From DASPWW01 sp963803425 (GTDB lineage: Bacteria; Actinomycetota; Thermoleophilia; Solirubrobacterales; 70-9), in the NCBI GenBank assembly GCA_963803425.1, contig CAWDMA010000002.1, positions 62,001 through 126,000 on the forward strand: a DNA stretch of 64,000 nucleotides, written 5' to 3'. Position 1 is the stretch's first letter; every line of letters begins with the position of its first letter. The position numbers were made by a program, and so were the translations under genes. Below are positions 51,497 to 59,959 of the stretch, piece by piece. Below the pieces are notes generated by a model, which saw nothing but the letters and a program-made list of their open reading frames with translations, did no database searches and was not told the origin of the DNA.

Positions 51497-52339
51497 ATGC
51501 CGCCGATCGGGGTGATCACCGGCTCGGGCACCTACGCGTTGAACGGAATCTCGAGGCCGGCCGCGCAGCTGGTCCCGACCGAGTTCGGGACGGTCGAGCT
51601 GACCACGGGAGCGCTCGCCGGAGTGCCGGTCGCACACGTCTCCCGCCACGGCGACGGGCACCAGCGACTCTCCCACCAGGTCAACCACCGCGGCAACATC
51701 GCGGCGCTGCGGGAGCTCGGCGTCACCAGGGCGATCGGGATGGCGACGTGCGGGGCGCTCGACGCGGCGGTGGCATGCGGGGAGCTGGTCGTGTTCGACG
51801 ACCTGTACTACCCGTCGAACCGACTTCCGGACGGGACGGTGTGCACCCTGCACGCCGAGCCCGGCGATCCGGCCCGCGCCCACTGGATGTTCGAGCGACC
51901 GTTCTCGGACGGGCTGCGGGGCGCGATCGGCGAGGCGCTGGGGAGCGCTGGGCTGAGACCCCGGCTCGGAGGGTGCTACGGCCACGTCGACGGCCCTCGC
52001 TTCAACACCCGCATGGAGGTGCGGGCGCTGGCCGCGCTCGGCGTCACCGCGATCGGCCAGACCGCCGGCCCGGAGACCGTCCTGTGCGGCGAGGCGGGAA
52101 TCGCCTACGCGCTGGTCGGGTGCGTCACCGGCCCGGCGAACGGCACCGCCCCCGAGCCGTCCGGGATGGAGGAGCTGATGGACGGGATCGGGACCAGCGC
52201 CGGGCTGTTCGGGGAGGTGGCCGCGAGGCTGGTCGCTGCGGCGTCCGTCGCCGCGTCCGAGGCCCCCGGGGTGAACCACGGCTTCGAGAGCCGCCCGGAT
52301 CTGTACTCGGCGCCAGCCGAGCGCGTCCCGTTCGGCTGA
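51497..52339 (+). CDS. purine nucleoside / 5'-methylthioadenosine phosphorylase family
   Basis: 280 residues. ITGSGTYAL, SRHGDGHQRLSHQVNHRGNIAAL (phosphate-binding and family signature, HxxNYRAN-like), MATCGAL, GPRFNTRMEVRALAALG and GQTAGPETVL are all diagnostic for trimeric MTAP/PNP-II enzymes, which phosphorolyse 5'-methylthioadenosine or inosine-type substrates in purine and methionine salvage. An Ala/Gln at GQTAGPE instead of GMT.xPE is a small deviation in the base-binding strand. It stands alone, divergent from the GT2. Confidence 0.9.
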   Translation: MPPIGVITGSGTYALNGISRPAAQLVPTEFGTVELTTGALAGVPVAHVSRHGDGHQRLSHQVNHRGNIAALRELGVTRAIGMATCGALDAAVACGELVVFDDLYYPSNRLPDGTVCTLHAEPGDPARAHWMFERPFSDGLRGAIGEALGSAGLRPRLGGCYGHVDGPRFNTRMEVRALAALGVTAIGQTAGPETVLCGEAGIAYALVGCVTGPANGTAPEPSGMEELMDGIGTSAGLFGEVAARLVAAASVAASEAPGVNHGFESRPDLYSAPAERVPFG

Positions 52340-52399
52340 GCGGAGCGGTTGACGGCCGGCCCGCGCCGGCCGCGTCCGCGCGGTGCTATTGTTCACCTT

Positions 52400-52723
52400 A
52401 TGGTTAACGATGTTGCGGAGCTCGATCAGGCCTTCTCGGCGCTCTCGCACCCGGTGCGGCGCCGGATCGTCGAGCGGCTCGCGCGCGGGCCGGCGACAGT
52501 CGGCGAGGCGGCCGCGGGGACGGGGGTCTCGAAGCCGGCGATCACGAAGCACCTACGCGTGCTGGAGGAGGCCGACGTGATCGTGCGCGCGGTCGAGGGC
52601 CGCACCCACCGGCTCAGCCTGAACGCGGTCGCGCTGGGCGACGCGTCGGGCTGGATCGACCGCCAGCGCGAGCTTTGGGAGCGCAAGTTCGACACCGTCG
52701 CGAGGGCACCTACCTCGAGGTGA
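52400..52723 (+). CDS. ArsR-family winged-helix regulator
   Basis: 107 residues. AFSALSHPVRRRIVERLARGPATVGEAAAGTGVSKPAITKHLRVLEEADVI is a full ArsR winged helix without metal-binding cysteines, the type found beside SRPBCC (AHSA1) genes. It ends WERKFDTVARAPTSR, where homologs would end and a separate SRPBCC gene would begin. The first bases of the next gene are missing, so the 3' end may have been altered by the same deletion. Likely controls the downstream DUF899 gene. Confidence 0.85.
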   Translation: MVNDVAELDQAFSALSHPVRRRIVERLARGPATVGEAAAGTGVSKPAITKHLRVLEEADVIVRAVEGRTHRLSLNAVALGDASGWIDRQRELWERKFDTVARAPTSR

Positions 52724-52971
52724 GCCGGCCGGAGCTGCTCGTGTTCACGGTCGAATGGCAGGGGGAGGACGCCGACGGCGTGATCAGCACGGTGACGGTC
52801 GAGTTTCACCAGCGCGGCGCCGAGACTGCCGTCGTGCTGACCCAGACCGGCCTCCTGACCGTCGCATCCCGCGACGGACACGAGGACGGGTGGACGAAGT
52901 GCCTTGCGAACCTGGACGCCAGGGTGTTCGCACCCCGGGCGGGCAGACCGACACGAAAGGAGCGACGATGA
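52690..52971 (+). pseudogene. truncated SRPBCC (AHSA1-like) domain protein
   Basis: Only the second half of the START/SRPBCC fold remains: GTYLEVSRPELLVFTVEWQG, STVTVEFHQRGAETAVVLTQTGL and EDGWTKCLANLDA. It begins directly at the ArsR 3' end in a different frame. The N-terminal half (about 70 residues, including the first strands) is absent, as if a deletion of about 200 bases had joined the two genes. The TGA at 52969-52971 overlaps the ATG of the DUF899 gene. Confidence 0.7.
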
Positions 52972-53675
52972 CCGACCATCGCGTAGTGAGCCGAGACGAG
53001 TGGCTGTCCGCCCGGCGGGAGCTGCTCCACGAGGAGAAGGAGCTGACCAGGCGGATGGACGCGCTTGCCGGACAGAGGCGAGCGCTACCGTGGACACGGG
53101 TGGAGAAGGAGTACGCATTCGAGACAGAGGACGGGACCAGGACCCTGGTCGAGCTCTTCGGCGGGCGCTCGCAGCTGATCGTCTACCACTTCATGTTCGG
53201 CCCGGACTGGGACGAGGGCTGCCCGAGCTGCTCCAACGTCGCCGACGGGTTCGACGGCTTCGTCGTCCACCTCCTCAACCACGATGTCGGATTCACCTGC
53301 GTGTCGCGGGCGCCGCTCGACAAGCTGCTCGCCTACAAGGAGCGGATGGGATGGAGCTTCCCGTGGGCGTCCTCGCTCGGGAGCGAGTTCAACCTCGACT
53401 TCGGGGTCTCGTTCACCGACGAGCAGCGCGCGAACGGGGTCACGTACAACTTCCGATCGCTGCCCGCAGACCCGGGAACCGACGAGCTGCCCGGGATGAG
53501 CGCGTTCGCGCGCGAGGGCGACGACGTCTTCCGCACCTACTCGGCGTACGCCAGGGGGATCGACGGGCTGTGGGGCACGTACCAGTGGCTCGACCGGACG
53601 CCGAAGGGCCGAAACGAGCCGGACGGCCAGGCCTGGCTTCGCCGGCGCGACCAGTACGAGCCGGCGACGGCGTGA
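52968..53675 (+). CDS. DUF899 (thioredoxin-like) family protein
   Basis: 235 residues. REELLHEEKELTRRMD-like start (WLSARRELLHEEKELTRRMDAL), then YAFETEDGTRTLVELFGGRSQLIVYHFMFGPDWDEGCPSCSNVADGF with the CPSC pair at the peroxiredoxin-like position. VSRAPLDKLLAYKERMGWSFPWASS and NFRSLP are also family-typical. DUF899 proteins are thioredoxin-fold proteins usually encoded with ArsR and SRPBCC genes, as here. Ribosome-binding site aaaggag precedes the ATG at 52968. Confidence 0.93.
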   Translation: MTDHRVVSRDEWLSARRELLHEEKELTRRMDALAGQRRALPWTRVEKEYAFETEDGTRTLVELFGGRSQLIVYHFMFGPDWDEGCPSCSNVADGFDGFVVHLLNHDVGFTCVSRAPLDKLLAYKERMGWSFPWASSLGSEFNLDFGVSFTDEQRANGVTYNFRSLPADPGTDELPGMSAFAREGDDVFRTYSAYARGIDGLWGTYQWLDRTPKGRNEPDGQAWLRRRDQYEPATA

Positions 53676-53756
53676 TCCCGGTCGCCCACATCGCGGGCGT
53701 GCCGGTCGAGGAGATGCTGGCGATGGCGCCCGGGGTCGGTGCGATTCTGGGGGCGC

Positions 53757-54635
53757 TCAGCTCGTCAGCCAGGCGGCGATTCGGCGCCCGATCTCCTCGC
53801 CCTGGTCCTCCTGCAGGAAGTGGGCGGCGTCCGGGATCACGCCCGGCTCCGGGGCGCCGATGGCCTCGGCGAACCGGACGCCCGTCTTCAGCGGGATGAT
53901 CGGGTCGGAGTCGGCCCACAGGACGAGCGCGGGCCGGTCGTCGGCCTTCAGCGCCTCGAGCACCAGCTGGCCCGCGGCGGCGCCAGGGGCGTCGGGCGAT
54001 GTTGGGAGCATCAGCGGGAACGCGCGGGTGCCGGGCTTCGACTCTGGGGTCGGGAAGGGCGCCTCGTAGGCGGCGATCACCTCGTCGCCGGGATCGTTCT
54101 TGCAGGCGCCGCGGACCAGGAACCCGACCGGGAGGTCCTCGGTCCGCTCCACGAAGTCCCGGAACGCCTTCCACGCGTCGGTCATCTTCTGGTGGCCGGT
54201 GAACAACCCGGTGTCGGTGATCACGAACCGATCGAACCGCTGCGGCGCCTCGACCGCGATCCGCAGCCCGATCGGCCCGCCCCAGTCGTGGACGACGACG
54301 GTCGCATCTCTCAAGTCGAGCTGCTCGACCAGCGCGGCGATCACCGCGGTGTGGTTGTCGTACGAGTACCACTCGAAGTCGAGCGGCTTGTCGGAGCGCC
54401 CGAACCCGGCCAGGTCGGGCGCGATGCACCTGAAGCCGGCGTCCCGGACCGGCGGGATCACCTTCCGCCACAGGTACGACCAGGTCGGCTCGCCGTGCAT
54501 GAACAGGACCGGCGGCCCCTCGCCCTCGTCGACCCGGGCGATCCGGAGCCCGTCGACGTCGGCGTAGCGCGGCTCGAACGGGAACCCCGGTAGGTCGGCG
54601 AAGCTCTCGTCGGGAGTGCGGAACGACTCGGGCAT
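53757..54635 (-). CDS. haloalkane dehalogenase-like alpha/beta hydrolase
   Basis: 292 residues. Oxyanion motif MHGEPTWSYLWRK (46-58), DLAGFGRSDKP, nucleophile Asp117 in VVHDWGGPIGLR with the halide-contacting Trp118, acid in LWADSDPI (Asp242/244) and base His272 in PDAAHFLQED. HGEPTW and HDWGG are the subfamily I (DhlA/DmbA-like) haloalkane dehalogenase signature; epoxide hydrolases share parts of it but would need cap tyrosines not evident here. Natural substrate is unknown. It is divergent from a MarR gene with a two-site operator between them. Confidence 0.9.
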   Translation of the reverse strand: MPESFRTPDESFADLPGFPFEPRYADVDGLRIARVDEGEGPPVLFMHGEPTWSYLWRKVIPPVRDAGFRCIAPDLAGFGRSDKPLDFEWYSYDNHTAVIAALVEQLDLRDATVVVHDWGGPIGLRIAVEAPQRFDRFVITDTGLFTGHQKMTDAWKAFRDFVERTEDLPVGFLVRGACKNDPGDEVIAAYEAPFPTPESKPGTRAFPLMLPTSPDAPGAAAGQLVLEALKADDRPALVLWADSDPIIPLKTGVRFAEAIGAPEPGVIPDAAHFLQEDQGEEIGRRIAAWLTS

Positions 54636-54678
54636 CGGCGCGCGAGCCTATACGCTCGTTGTTCGCGCTCGCAGTCAG

Positions 54679-54703
54679 CCGAACAGTTCGCGAGACAACA
54701 GTT
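54679..54703. promoter_or_regulatory. paired AACAGTT dyads between dehalogenase and MarR genes
   Basis: cgaacagttcg (54679-54689) and caacagttg (54695-54703) are both perfect palindromes centred on the same aacagtt core, with centres 15 bases apart. They lie between the divergent starts at 54635 and 54725. Repeated palindromes at this spacing are characteristic of MarR dimer sites, so autoregulation and control of the dehalogenase are likely. Confidence 0.62.
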
Positions 54704-54724
54704 GGAAGCTCTTATGATGCCGGG

Positions 54725-55168
54725 ATGCGCTTGGACGCCCCCCCGCCGGAGCCGCTGGCGAGCGAGATCGGGTTCCTGCTGTCGTGGAACGGACAGCGGA
54801 CCGCGCACGAGTTCGCCGCCGCGCTCGAGCCGCTCGACCTCCGCCCTCCCCACTTCGGCGTGATGACCCTGATCGACGCCCACCCAGGGGCGACCCAGCA
54901 GGCGCTCGTCACCGGCTCGCTGATCGACGCCAGCTCGATGGTCGCCGTGATCGACGAGCTCGAGCAGCGCGGGCTCGCCGAGCGCCGCAGCCATCCCTCG
55001 GACCGGCGCAAGCACGCCGTGCACCTGACCGAGAACGGGGGACGGACGCTGACGCAGGCGCGCGAGGTCGCGCGCCGCTACAGCGACGAGCTGGTCGCTC
55101 CGCTGAGCGCCGACGACCGCGCCAGCCTGAAGCGGCTGCTTCGCAGGCTCGCCGGCCTGGACGCCTGA
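54725..55168 (+). CDS. MarR-family transcriptional regulator
   Basis: 147 residues. SEIGFLLSWNGQRTAHEFAAALEPLDLRPPHFGVM forms the dimerisation helices, TQQALVTGSLIDASSMVAVIDELEQRGLAERRSHPSDRRKHAVHLTENG is the winged helix with the DxRxK-type wing motif SDRRKHAV. ATG at 54725 is preferred: an in-frame ATG-like start further upstream would place residues over the operator dyads. It probably represses itself and the divergent dehalogenase and responds to a small hydrophobic ligand. Confidence 0.94.
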   Translation: MRLDAPPPEPLASEIGFLLSWNGQRTAHEFAAALEPLDLRPPHFGVMTLIDAHPGATQQALVTGSLIDASSMVAVIDELEQRGLAERRSHPSDRRKHAVHLTENGGRTLTQAREVARRYSDELVAPLSADDRASLKRLLRRLAGLDA

Positions 55169-55267
55169 CCGGTTTCGCCCTCCCGCCGCCTAGACGCCGC
55201 TACAGGTCTGCGCCGCACACGCCGATAGCGGCGGAGGACGCGTCGTCGGCCGGCGAAGTGCGGAGTC

Positions 55268-56368
55268 ATGCGACGACTGGGGATCGACACCGACCGAACC
55301 GCCGCGAGGTCACCCGGCTGGCTGGGTGCTCTCGTCGATGCCGGCCTGTCCGCCACCCGCGGACGTCCGCTGGAGAGCGGCGGCGTGATGCTGCGGATCA
55401 TTCCGTTCCTGCTCGCCGGCGCGCTCGCGTACGTGCTCGTCCCGCTGCTGCCCGGCACCCGGGGACCGGGCGACGTGATCGCGTTCGCGATGGTCCCCGT
55501 CCTGATCGCCGTCGTGCTGGCGACGCCCTGGGAACGGCTGCCAGCGTGGCCGCAGGCGCTCCCGCCGCTCGCTGTGTTCGTGATGGTGGCGCTGGTCCGG
55601 GACGCCGAGGGCGCCGCCTCGCCGCTGTACACGTACACCCCGGTGGTGCTGCTGCCGGTGTTCTGGTTCGCGCTGTACGGCACCCGCACTCAGCTCGTGA
55701 TCGCGGTTGTGGCGGTGGGCGTCACGTTCGCGATCCCCACCACGGCCGTCAGCGGAGGCGGCTACACGGTCACCGAGGGATTGGCCGCGCTGCTGTGGAC
55801 GGCGATCGCCGGGGTGGTCGGGTTCACGATCAGCGAGCTGGATCGTCAGCGCCAGCAGCTCGCCGAGCAGCTGGCGCGGATCGCCCGCACCGACGCGCTC
55901 ACGGGCCTGCTCAACCGGCGAGCCTGGAACGAGGAGCTGGGGCGCGAGCTCGGCCGGGCGGCCACCTCGGGCCGGCCGCTGTGCGCGGTTCTGCTCGACC
56001 TCGACCGGTTCAAGGCGTTCAACGACCGCAACGGCCACCAGGCCGGTGACGACCTGCTCCGGGCGGTCGCGGTGCGGTGGCGATCCGCGCTTCGTCGCGC
56101 CGATGTGATCGCCCGGTACGGCGGCGAGGAGTTCGCCGTCGTCCTCGTCGACACCCCGCTCGCGGCAGCGAACAAGACCGCCGAGCGGCTGCGCGCGTCG
56201 GTGCCGCGCGAGGAGACCGTGTCGAGCGGGATCGCCGAGTGGGACGGTCGGGAGACCGGATCCGAGCTGGTCGCGCGCGCCGACCGTGCCCTGTACGAGG
56301 CGAAGCGCTCCGGCCGCGATCGGGCCGTCGCGGAGCCGGCCGCGCCACACCGCGCGGGCTCAGTCTGA
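55268..56368 (+). CDS. membrane-bound diguanylate cyclase (GGDEF)
   Basis: 366 residues. About five to six helices (residues ~40-190) form the sensory membrane part. The GGDEF domain starts ARTDALTGLLNRRAWNEELG; the metal Asp is in LLDLDRFKAFND, the active site is YGGEEFAVV, and the product-inhibition I-site RRAD lies five residues before it. An active cyclase with feedback by c-di-GMP is expected. No EAL or PilZ protein is adjacent. Confidence 0.95.
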   Translation: MRRLGIDTDRTAARSPGWLGALVDAGLSATRGRPLESGGVMLRIIPFLLAGALAYVLVPLLPGTRGPGDVIAFAMVPVLIAVVLATPWERLPAWPQALPPLAVFVMVALVRDAEGAASPLYTYTPVVLLPVFWFALYGTRTQLVIAVVAVGVTFAIPTTAVSGGGYTVTEGLAALLWTAIAGVVGFTISELDRQRQQLAEQLARIARTDALTGLLNRRAWNEELGRELGRAATSGRPLCAVLLDLDRFKAFNDRNGHQAGDDLLRAVAVRWRSALRRADVIARYGGEEFAVVLVDTPLAAANKTAERLRASVPREETVSSGIAEWDGRETGSELVARADRALYEAKRSGRDRAVAEPAAPHRAGSV

Positions 56369-57142
56369 GCGCTCCGCGACCAGCAGCGTCTGCACGCCCC
56401 GGCCGATCGGGCCGCGCTCGTCGTACAGCGTCGTGTCCGAGATCCCGATCCCGGTCGGCTCCGGGATCGTGACCGCGTCGAGGCAAACCCACTCGCCCGC
56501 GGGCATCCGGTGCAGGTGCACGCTCAGGTCGACGTTGATGAACAGGAAGCGGCGCCAGTCGAGCGTGGCGCTTACGCCGTTCCCGGAGTCGGCGGCGACC
56601 AGGACGCGCTGCAGCGGGGTCGGCTCCTCCCCTGCGACCAGCGGGTGGCGCATCCGCATCCACACGGTGGCCGGCCCCGGGTCGACGAAGCTGCCCGTCA
56701 CGAACCGGTACTCCATCGCGGTGTGGTAGCCGACGTCGTACCCGGTGTCGAAGAACTTCGTGTCCGAGCCGGTGGTTTCGGGCCCGGCGGGCCGGTCATC
56801 CGGGATCAGATCGTCCGGCACCTGCACCGGGCCGGGCCTCAGCCGCCACCCGGTCGCCCGCATCACCTCGCCGTCTCCGTCCGAGAGCGTGGCCTCGACG
56901 AGCTCGACGCGCCGGCCCGGGCGCAGCACCCGGGCGGCGACGGTGAGCGGGGCGATCGGGACCGCGCGGAGGATCTCGTTGGTGACCCTGCCGACCTGCC
57001 CGCCGCCCTCGATCAGCTCTATCGCCCGGCCCAGGATCGCCGCCGGCGGCCCGGCGTGCTGCGCCTCCGGATCCCACGGGCCCCGCGTCAGCTCCGTCGG
57101 GACGAGCGCGTCACCGTCGATCTCGAAGAAGGCGTCGGGCAC
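56360..57142 (-). CDS. thioesterase-family (double hotdog) protein
   Basis: 260 residues. LVPTELTRGPWDPEAQHAGPPAAILGRAIE opens the first hotdog; LTVAARVLRPGRRVELVEATLSDGDGEVMRAT continues it. TATVWMRMRHPLVAGE, DWRRFLFINVDLSVHLHRMPAGEWVCLDA and GIGISDTTLYDERGPIGRGVQTL form the second. The Gly-His-like HAGPP and the NVDLSVHLHR motif are typical of acyl-CoA thioesterase (TesB-like, DUF) proteins of actinobacteria. Likely hydrolyses an acyl- or aryl-CoA. Overlaps the diguanylate cyclase 3' end by nine bases. Confidence 0.85.
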   Translation of the reverse strand: MPDAFFEIDGDALVPTELTRGPWDPEAQHAGPPAAILGRAIELIEGGGQVGRVTNEILRAVPIAPLTVAARVLRPGRRVELVEATLSDGDGEVMRATGWRLRPGPVQVPDDLIPDDRPAGPETTGSDTKFFDTGYDVGYHTAMEYRFVTGSFVDPGPATVWMRMRHPLVAGEEPTPLQRVLVAADSGNGVSATLDWRRFLFINVDLSVHLHRMPAGEWVCLDAVTIPEPTGIGISDTTLYDERGPIGRGVQTLLVAERSD

Positions 57143-57175
57143 CGGGCGGGCATACTAGGTGGACCCCAGACCACT

Positions 57176-57213
57176 CGACCGCGCGCGGACGCGAAGCGGA
57201 GCACGCGGGCGGA
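57176..57213. repeat. dispersed hairpin element, copy C (upstream of msrB)
   Basis: A 37-nt element with core ggacgcgaagcgga flanked by pairing arms. It lies between the divergent thioesterase start (57142) and the msrB ATG (57227), ending 13 bases before the latter. Compared with copies in nuoB and nuoD it differs at five to six positions, one of which (10:27, G-C instead of C-G) keeps a stem base pair. Confidence 0.72.
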
Positions 57214-57226
57214 AAGTGAGGTTGCG

Positions 57227-57619
57227 ATGGAGAAGGTCGAGAAGACCGAGGAGCAGTGGCGCGAGGAGCTGACGCCGGAGCAGTACAAGGTCCTCCGCGA
57301 GCACGGGACCGAGCGCCCCTTCACCGGGATCTACAACGACTCGAAGGCGAGCGGGACCTACCGGTGCGCCGCGTGCGGGCTGGAGCTGTTCGGCTCCGAC
57401 ACCAAGTTCGACTCGGGGACCGGGTGGCCGAGCTTCTGGGACCCGGTCGAGGACGAGAACGTCGTCCTGCGGCCGGACAACGGCCTGTTCATGCGCCGCA
57501 CCGAGGTGCTGTGCGCGCGATGCGGCGGCCATCTCGGCCACGTGTTCGACGACGGACCGAACCCGACCGGCCAGCGGTACTGCATAAACTCCGCCGCGCT
57601 CGATCTCGACGAGGGGTAG
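57227..57619 (+). CDS. msrB: peptide-methionine (R)-S-oxide reductase
   Basis: 130 residues. Repairs R-methionine sulfoxide. Zinc cysteines in CAACG (47, 50) and CARCG (96, 99), SGTGWPSFWDP, and the catalytic Cys119 in QRYCINSAAL are all in place. No second resolving Cys is apparent upstream, so reduction may rely directly on thioredoxin. The 84-base leader contains the hairpin element. Confidence 0.98.
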   Translation: MEKVEKTEEQWREELTPEQYKVLREHGTERPFTGIYNDSKASGTYRCAACGLELFGSDTKFDSGTGWPSFWDPVEDENVVLRPDNGLFMRRTEVLCARCGGHLGHVFDDGPNPTGQRYCINSAALDLDEG

Positions 57620-57646
57620 ACGACGCTTACATACCTTCAGGCGATC

Positions 57647-58621
57647 GTGATCGCCCTGGTGCAGGGGGTCACCGAGCTGTTCCCGGTCTCGAGCCTGGGG
57701 CACTCGGTGCTCGTCCCCGCCTGGATCGGCGGCAGCTGGGAGACGCTCGTCACCCAGTCGTCCCGGCCGAACAGCGAGTCCTCCTTCTACCTTGCGTTCA
57801 TCGTCGCGCTTCACGTCGCCACGGCGCTGGCGCTGCTGTGGTTCTTTCGCACCGATTGGATCCGCATCATCAGGGGGTTCCTGCGCAGCTCGGCCCGGAG
57901 CGTGCGGGAGCGGCGGTTCGAGATCGGCGACCCGGATGAGCGTCTCGCGTGGTTGATCGTGCTCGCGACGATCCCCGTCGGGATCACCGGCCTCGCGCTC
58001 GAGCACCTGTTTCGCACGACGTTCGCAAAGCCGGTCGCGGCGAGCGCTTTTCTGGTGGCGAACGGCTTCATCCTTCTGGCCGGGGAGCGCGCCCGGCGGC
58101 GATACGAGCAAGCGGAGGCCACAACGGCGTCGGGGGAGCCCGCCGCGGCCGAGCCAATCGAGCCTCAGCCCGGGACGCGGACCACCGGCGGGCGCACGGC
58201 CGCCGACGTCGCGCAGGCGTATGAGTCCGACGTCCGCATCTCCGGAATCTCGTTCCTGGACTCCCTCCGCATCGGCCTGCTTCAGATCCTCGCCCTGTTC
58301 GCGGGCATCAGCCGCTCCGGGGTGACGATGGTCGGCGGCCTGTGGCGAGGCCTCTCGCACGAGGACGCGGCTCGGTTCGCGTTCCTGCTGGCGACGCCGG
58401 TGATCCTGGCTGCCGGAGTCCTGAAGATCCCGACCCTGTTCGGAGACGCCGGGGCGCACATCCACGGCCAGGTCGCCGTCGGGTTCGTTGTGACCGGGTT
58501 GTCGGCGTACGTCTCGGTTCGCTTCCTCGTCCGTTACTTCGAGACCCACACCCTGACGCCGTTCGCCGTCTACTGCCTGGTCGTCGGCAGCGTCAGCCTG
58601 GTCCGGTTCGCGGCGTTCTAA
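57647..58621 (+). CDS. uppP: undecaprenyl-diphosphatase
   Basis: 324 residues. Recycles the cell-wall lipid carrier. GVTELFPVSSLGHS and AGISRSGVTMVGGLWRGLS are the two catalytic motifs (Glu and Ser/His; Arg of GISRSG). A hydrophilic insertion of about 45 residues (RYEQAEATTASGEPAAAEP...) interrupts the middle, longer than in most UppP. The conserved N terminus TYLQAIVIALVQ begins before GTG 57647, but only CTT/ACG codons are available there, so the start is unsure. It follows msrB by 27 bases. Confidence 0.95.
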   Translation: MIALVQGVTELFPVSSLGHSVLVPAWIGGSWETLVTQSSRPNSESSFYLAFIVALHVATALALLWFFRTDWIRIIRGFLRSSARSVRERRFEIGDPDERLAWLIVLATIPVGITGLALEHLFRTTFAKPVAASAFLVANGFILLAGERARRRYEQAEATTASGEPAAAEPIEPQPGTRTTGGRTAADVAQAYESDVRISGISFLDSLRIGLLQILALFAGISRSGVTMVGGLWRGLSHEDAARFAFLLATPVILAAGVLKIPTLFGDAGAHIHGQVAVGFVVTGLSAYVSVRFLVRYFETHTLTPFAVYCLVVGSVSLVRFAAF

Positions 58622-58654
58622 CCTCGCCCGCCCGCGGCCGTCTGGTCGCGCGGG

Positions 58655-59923
58655 CTACGCGGGGATCCACGCCGGCGCTCCGTGCCGGCGGAGCACGTCC
58701 GGGATCGAGATCCGCCCCTCGGCGTCCTGGCGGTTCTCGATGATCGCGATCAGGGTCCGCCCCACCGCGGCGGCGGTGCCGTTCAGCGTGTGCAGGTGGA
58801 TCGGCCCGTCGCCGTCCGCGGGCCGGTAGCGGGCGCCCAGCCGGCGCGCTTGGTAGTCGGTCGTGTTGGAGCACGAGGTGAGCTCCCGGTAGCGCTCCTG
58901 GCTCGGGATCCACCCCTCGCAGTCGAACTTGCGCGCGGCCGGCGCGCCGAGATCGCCGACGGCGACGTCGACGACCCGGTAGGGGATCTCGAGCGCCTGC
59001 AGGATCCGCTCCTGGATCTCGAGCAGGCGCCCGTGCTCAGCCGGTGAGTCGGCGGGCTCGACGAACGAGAACATCTCAACCTTGTCGAACTGGTGGACGC
59101 GGAAGATCCCGCGGGTGTCCCGGCCCGCGGCCCCCGCCTCGCGCCGGAAGCAGGTCGACAGGCCCGCGTAGCGGCGCGGGACCTGGTCGGCGGCGAGGAT
59201 CTCATCCATGTGCAGCGCTGCCAGCGACACCTCCGAGGTGCCTACCAGGAAGAGCTCGTCGCGCGGCACCTCGTAGATCATCTCCCGCTCTGCGGGGAAG
59301 AACCCCGTCCCCTCGAGCGCCCGCTCGCGAACGAGCACCGGCGGCGACACCGGCACGAACCCCTCGTCGGCGAGCAGCCCGATCACGTACTGGACGAGCG
59401 CCAGCTCCACCGCGACGAGCCCGCCGAGCAGGTAGGCGAACCGGGCGCCCGAGACCCGCGCGGCGCGCTCCATGTCGATCACCCCCCACCGCTCTCCGAG
59501 CTCGAGGTGGTCGCGGACCTCGAACCCGAACGACGGCCGCTCGCCGACCTCGCGAACGACGGCGGCGTCCTCCTCCGTCTCCCCCTCCGGCACGTCCGGC
59601 TCCGGGATGTTGGGAAGCGTCATCGCGAGCTCGTTCCGCTCCCGCTCCACCTCGTCGAGCTCGCCCTCCAGCCGCTTGATCTCCGCGGCAAGCTCGCGCA
59701 TCTCCGCGATCTCGGAGTCCGCTTCGCGGCCCTCGCGCTTCGCCTCGGCGATCGCCTCGGACGCCTTGTTCTGGCGCGCCCTGCCGCCCTCGACCTCCGG
59801 GAGCAGCTCGCGGCGGCGCTCGTCGAGCTCCAGCAGCCGGTCGATCCCGCCGGCGGCGCCGCGCCGCGCCAGCGCCGAGCGGACCGCTTCGGGATCGTCG
59901 CGGATCCGCCTCAGGTCAAGCAA
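58655..59923 (-). CDS. serS: seryl-tRNA synthetase
   Basis: 422 residues, class II aminoacyl-tRNA synthetase. N-terminal long coiled-coil arm (about 27-105, KASEAIAEAKREGREADSEIAEMREL) that grips the tRNA-Ser variable arm. Motif 2 is STCFRREAGAAGRDTRGIFRVHQFDKVEMF, and motif 3 LHTLNGTAAAVGRTLIAIIENRQ. TSEVSL is the serine-binding loop. ATG at 59923 with nothing operonic adjacent; it converges on uppP. Confidence 0.98.
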   Translation of the reverse strand: MLDLRRIRDDPEAVRSALARRGAAGGIDRLLELDERRRELLPEVEGGRARQNKASEAIAEAKREGREADSEIAEMRELAAEIKRLEGELDEVERERNELAMTLPNIPEPDVPEGETEEDAAVVREVGERPSFGFEVRDHLELGERWGVIDMERAARVSGARFAYLLGGLVAVELALVQYVIGLLADEGFVPVSPPVLVRERALEGTGFFPAEREMIYEVPRDELFLVGTSEVSLAALHMDEILAADQVPRRYAGLSTCFRREAGAAGRDTRGIFRVHQFDKVEMFSFVEPADSPAEHGRLLEIQERILQALEIPYRVVDVAVGDLGAPAARKFDCEGWIPSQERYRELTSCSNTTDYQARRLGARYRPADGDGPIHLHTLNGTAAAVGRTLIAIIENRQDAEGRISIPDVLRRHGAPAWIPA

Positions 59924-59959
59924 GCCCGGCCTCCCGGGCGACCACCGGCGGACACGGCA

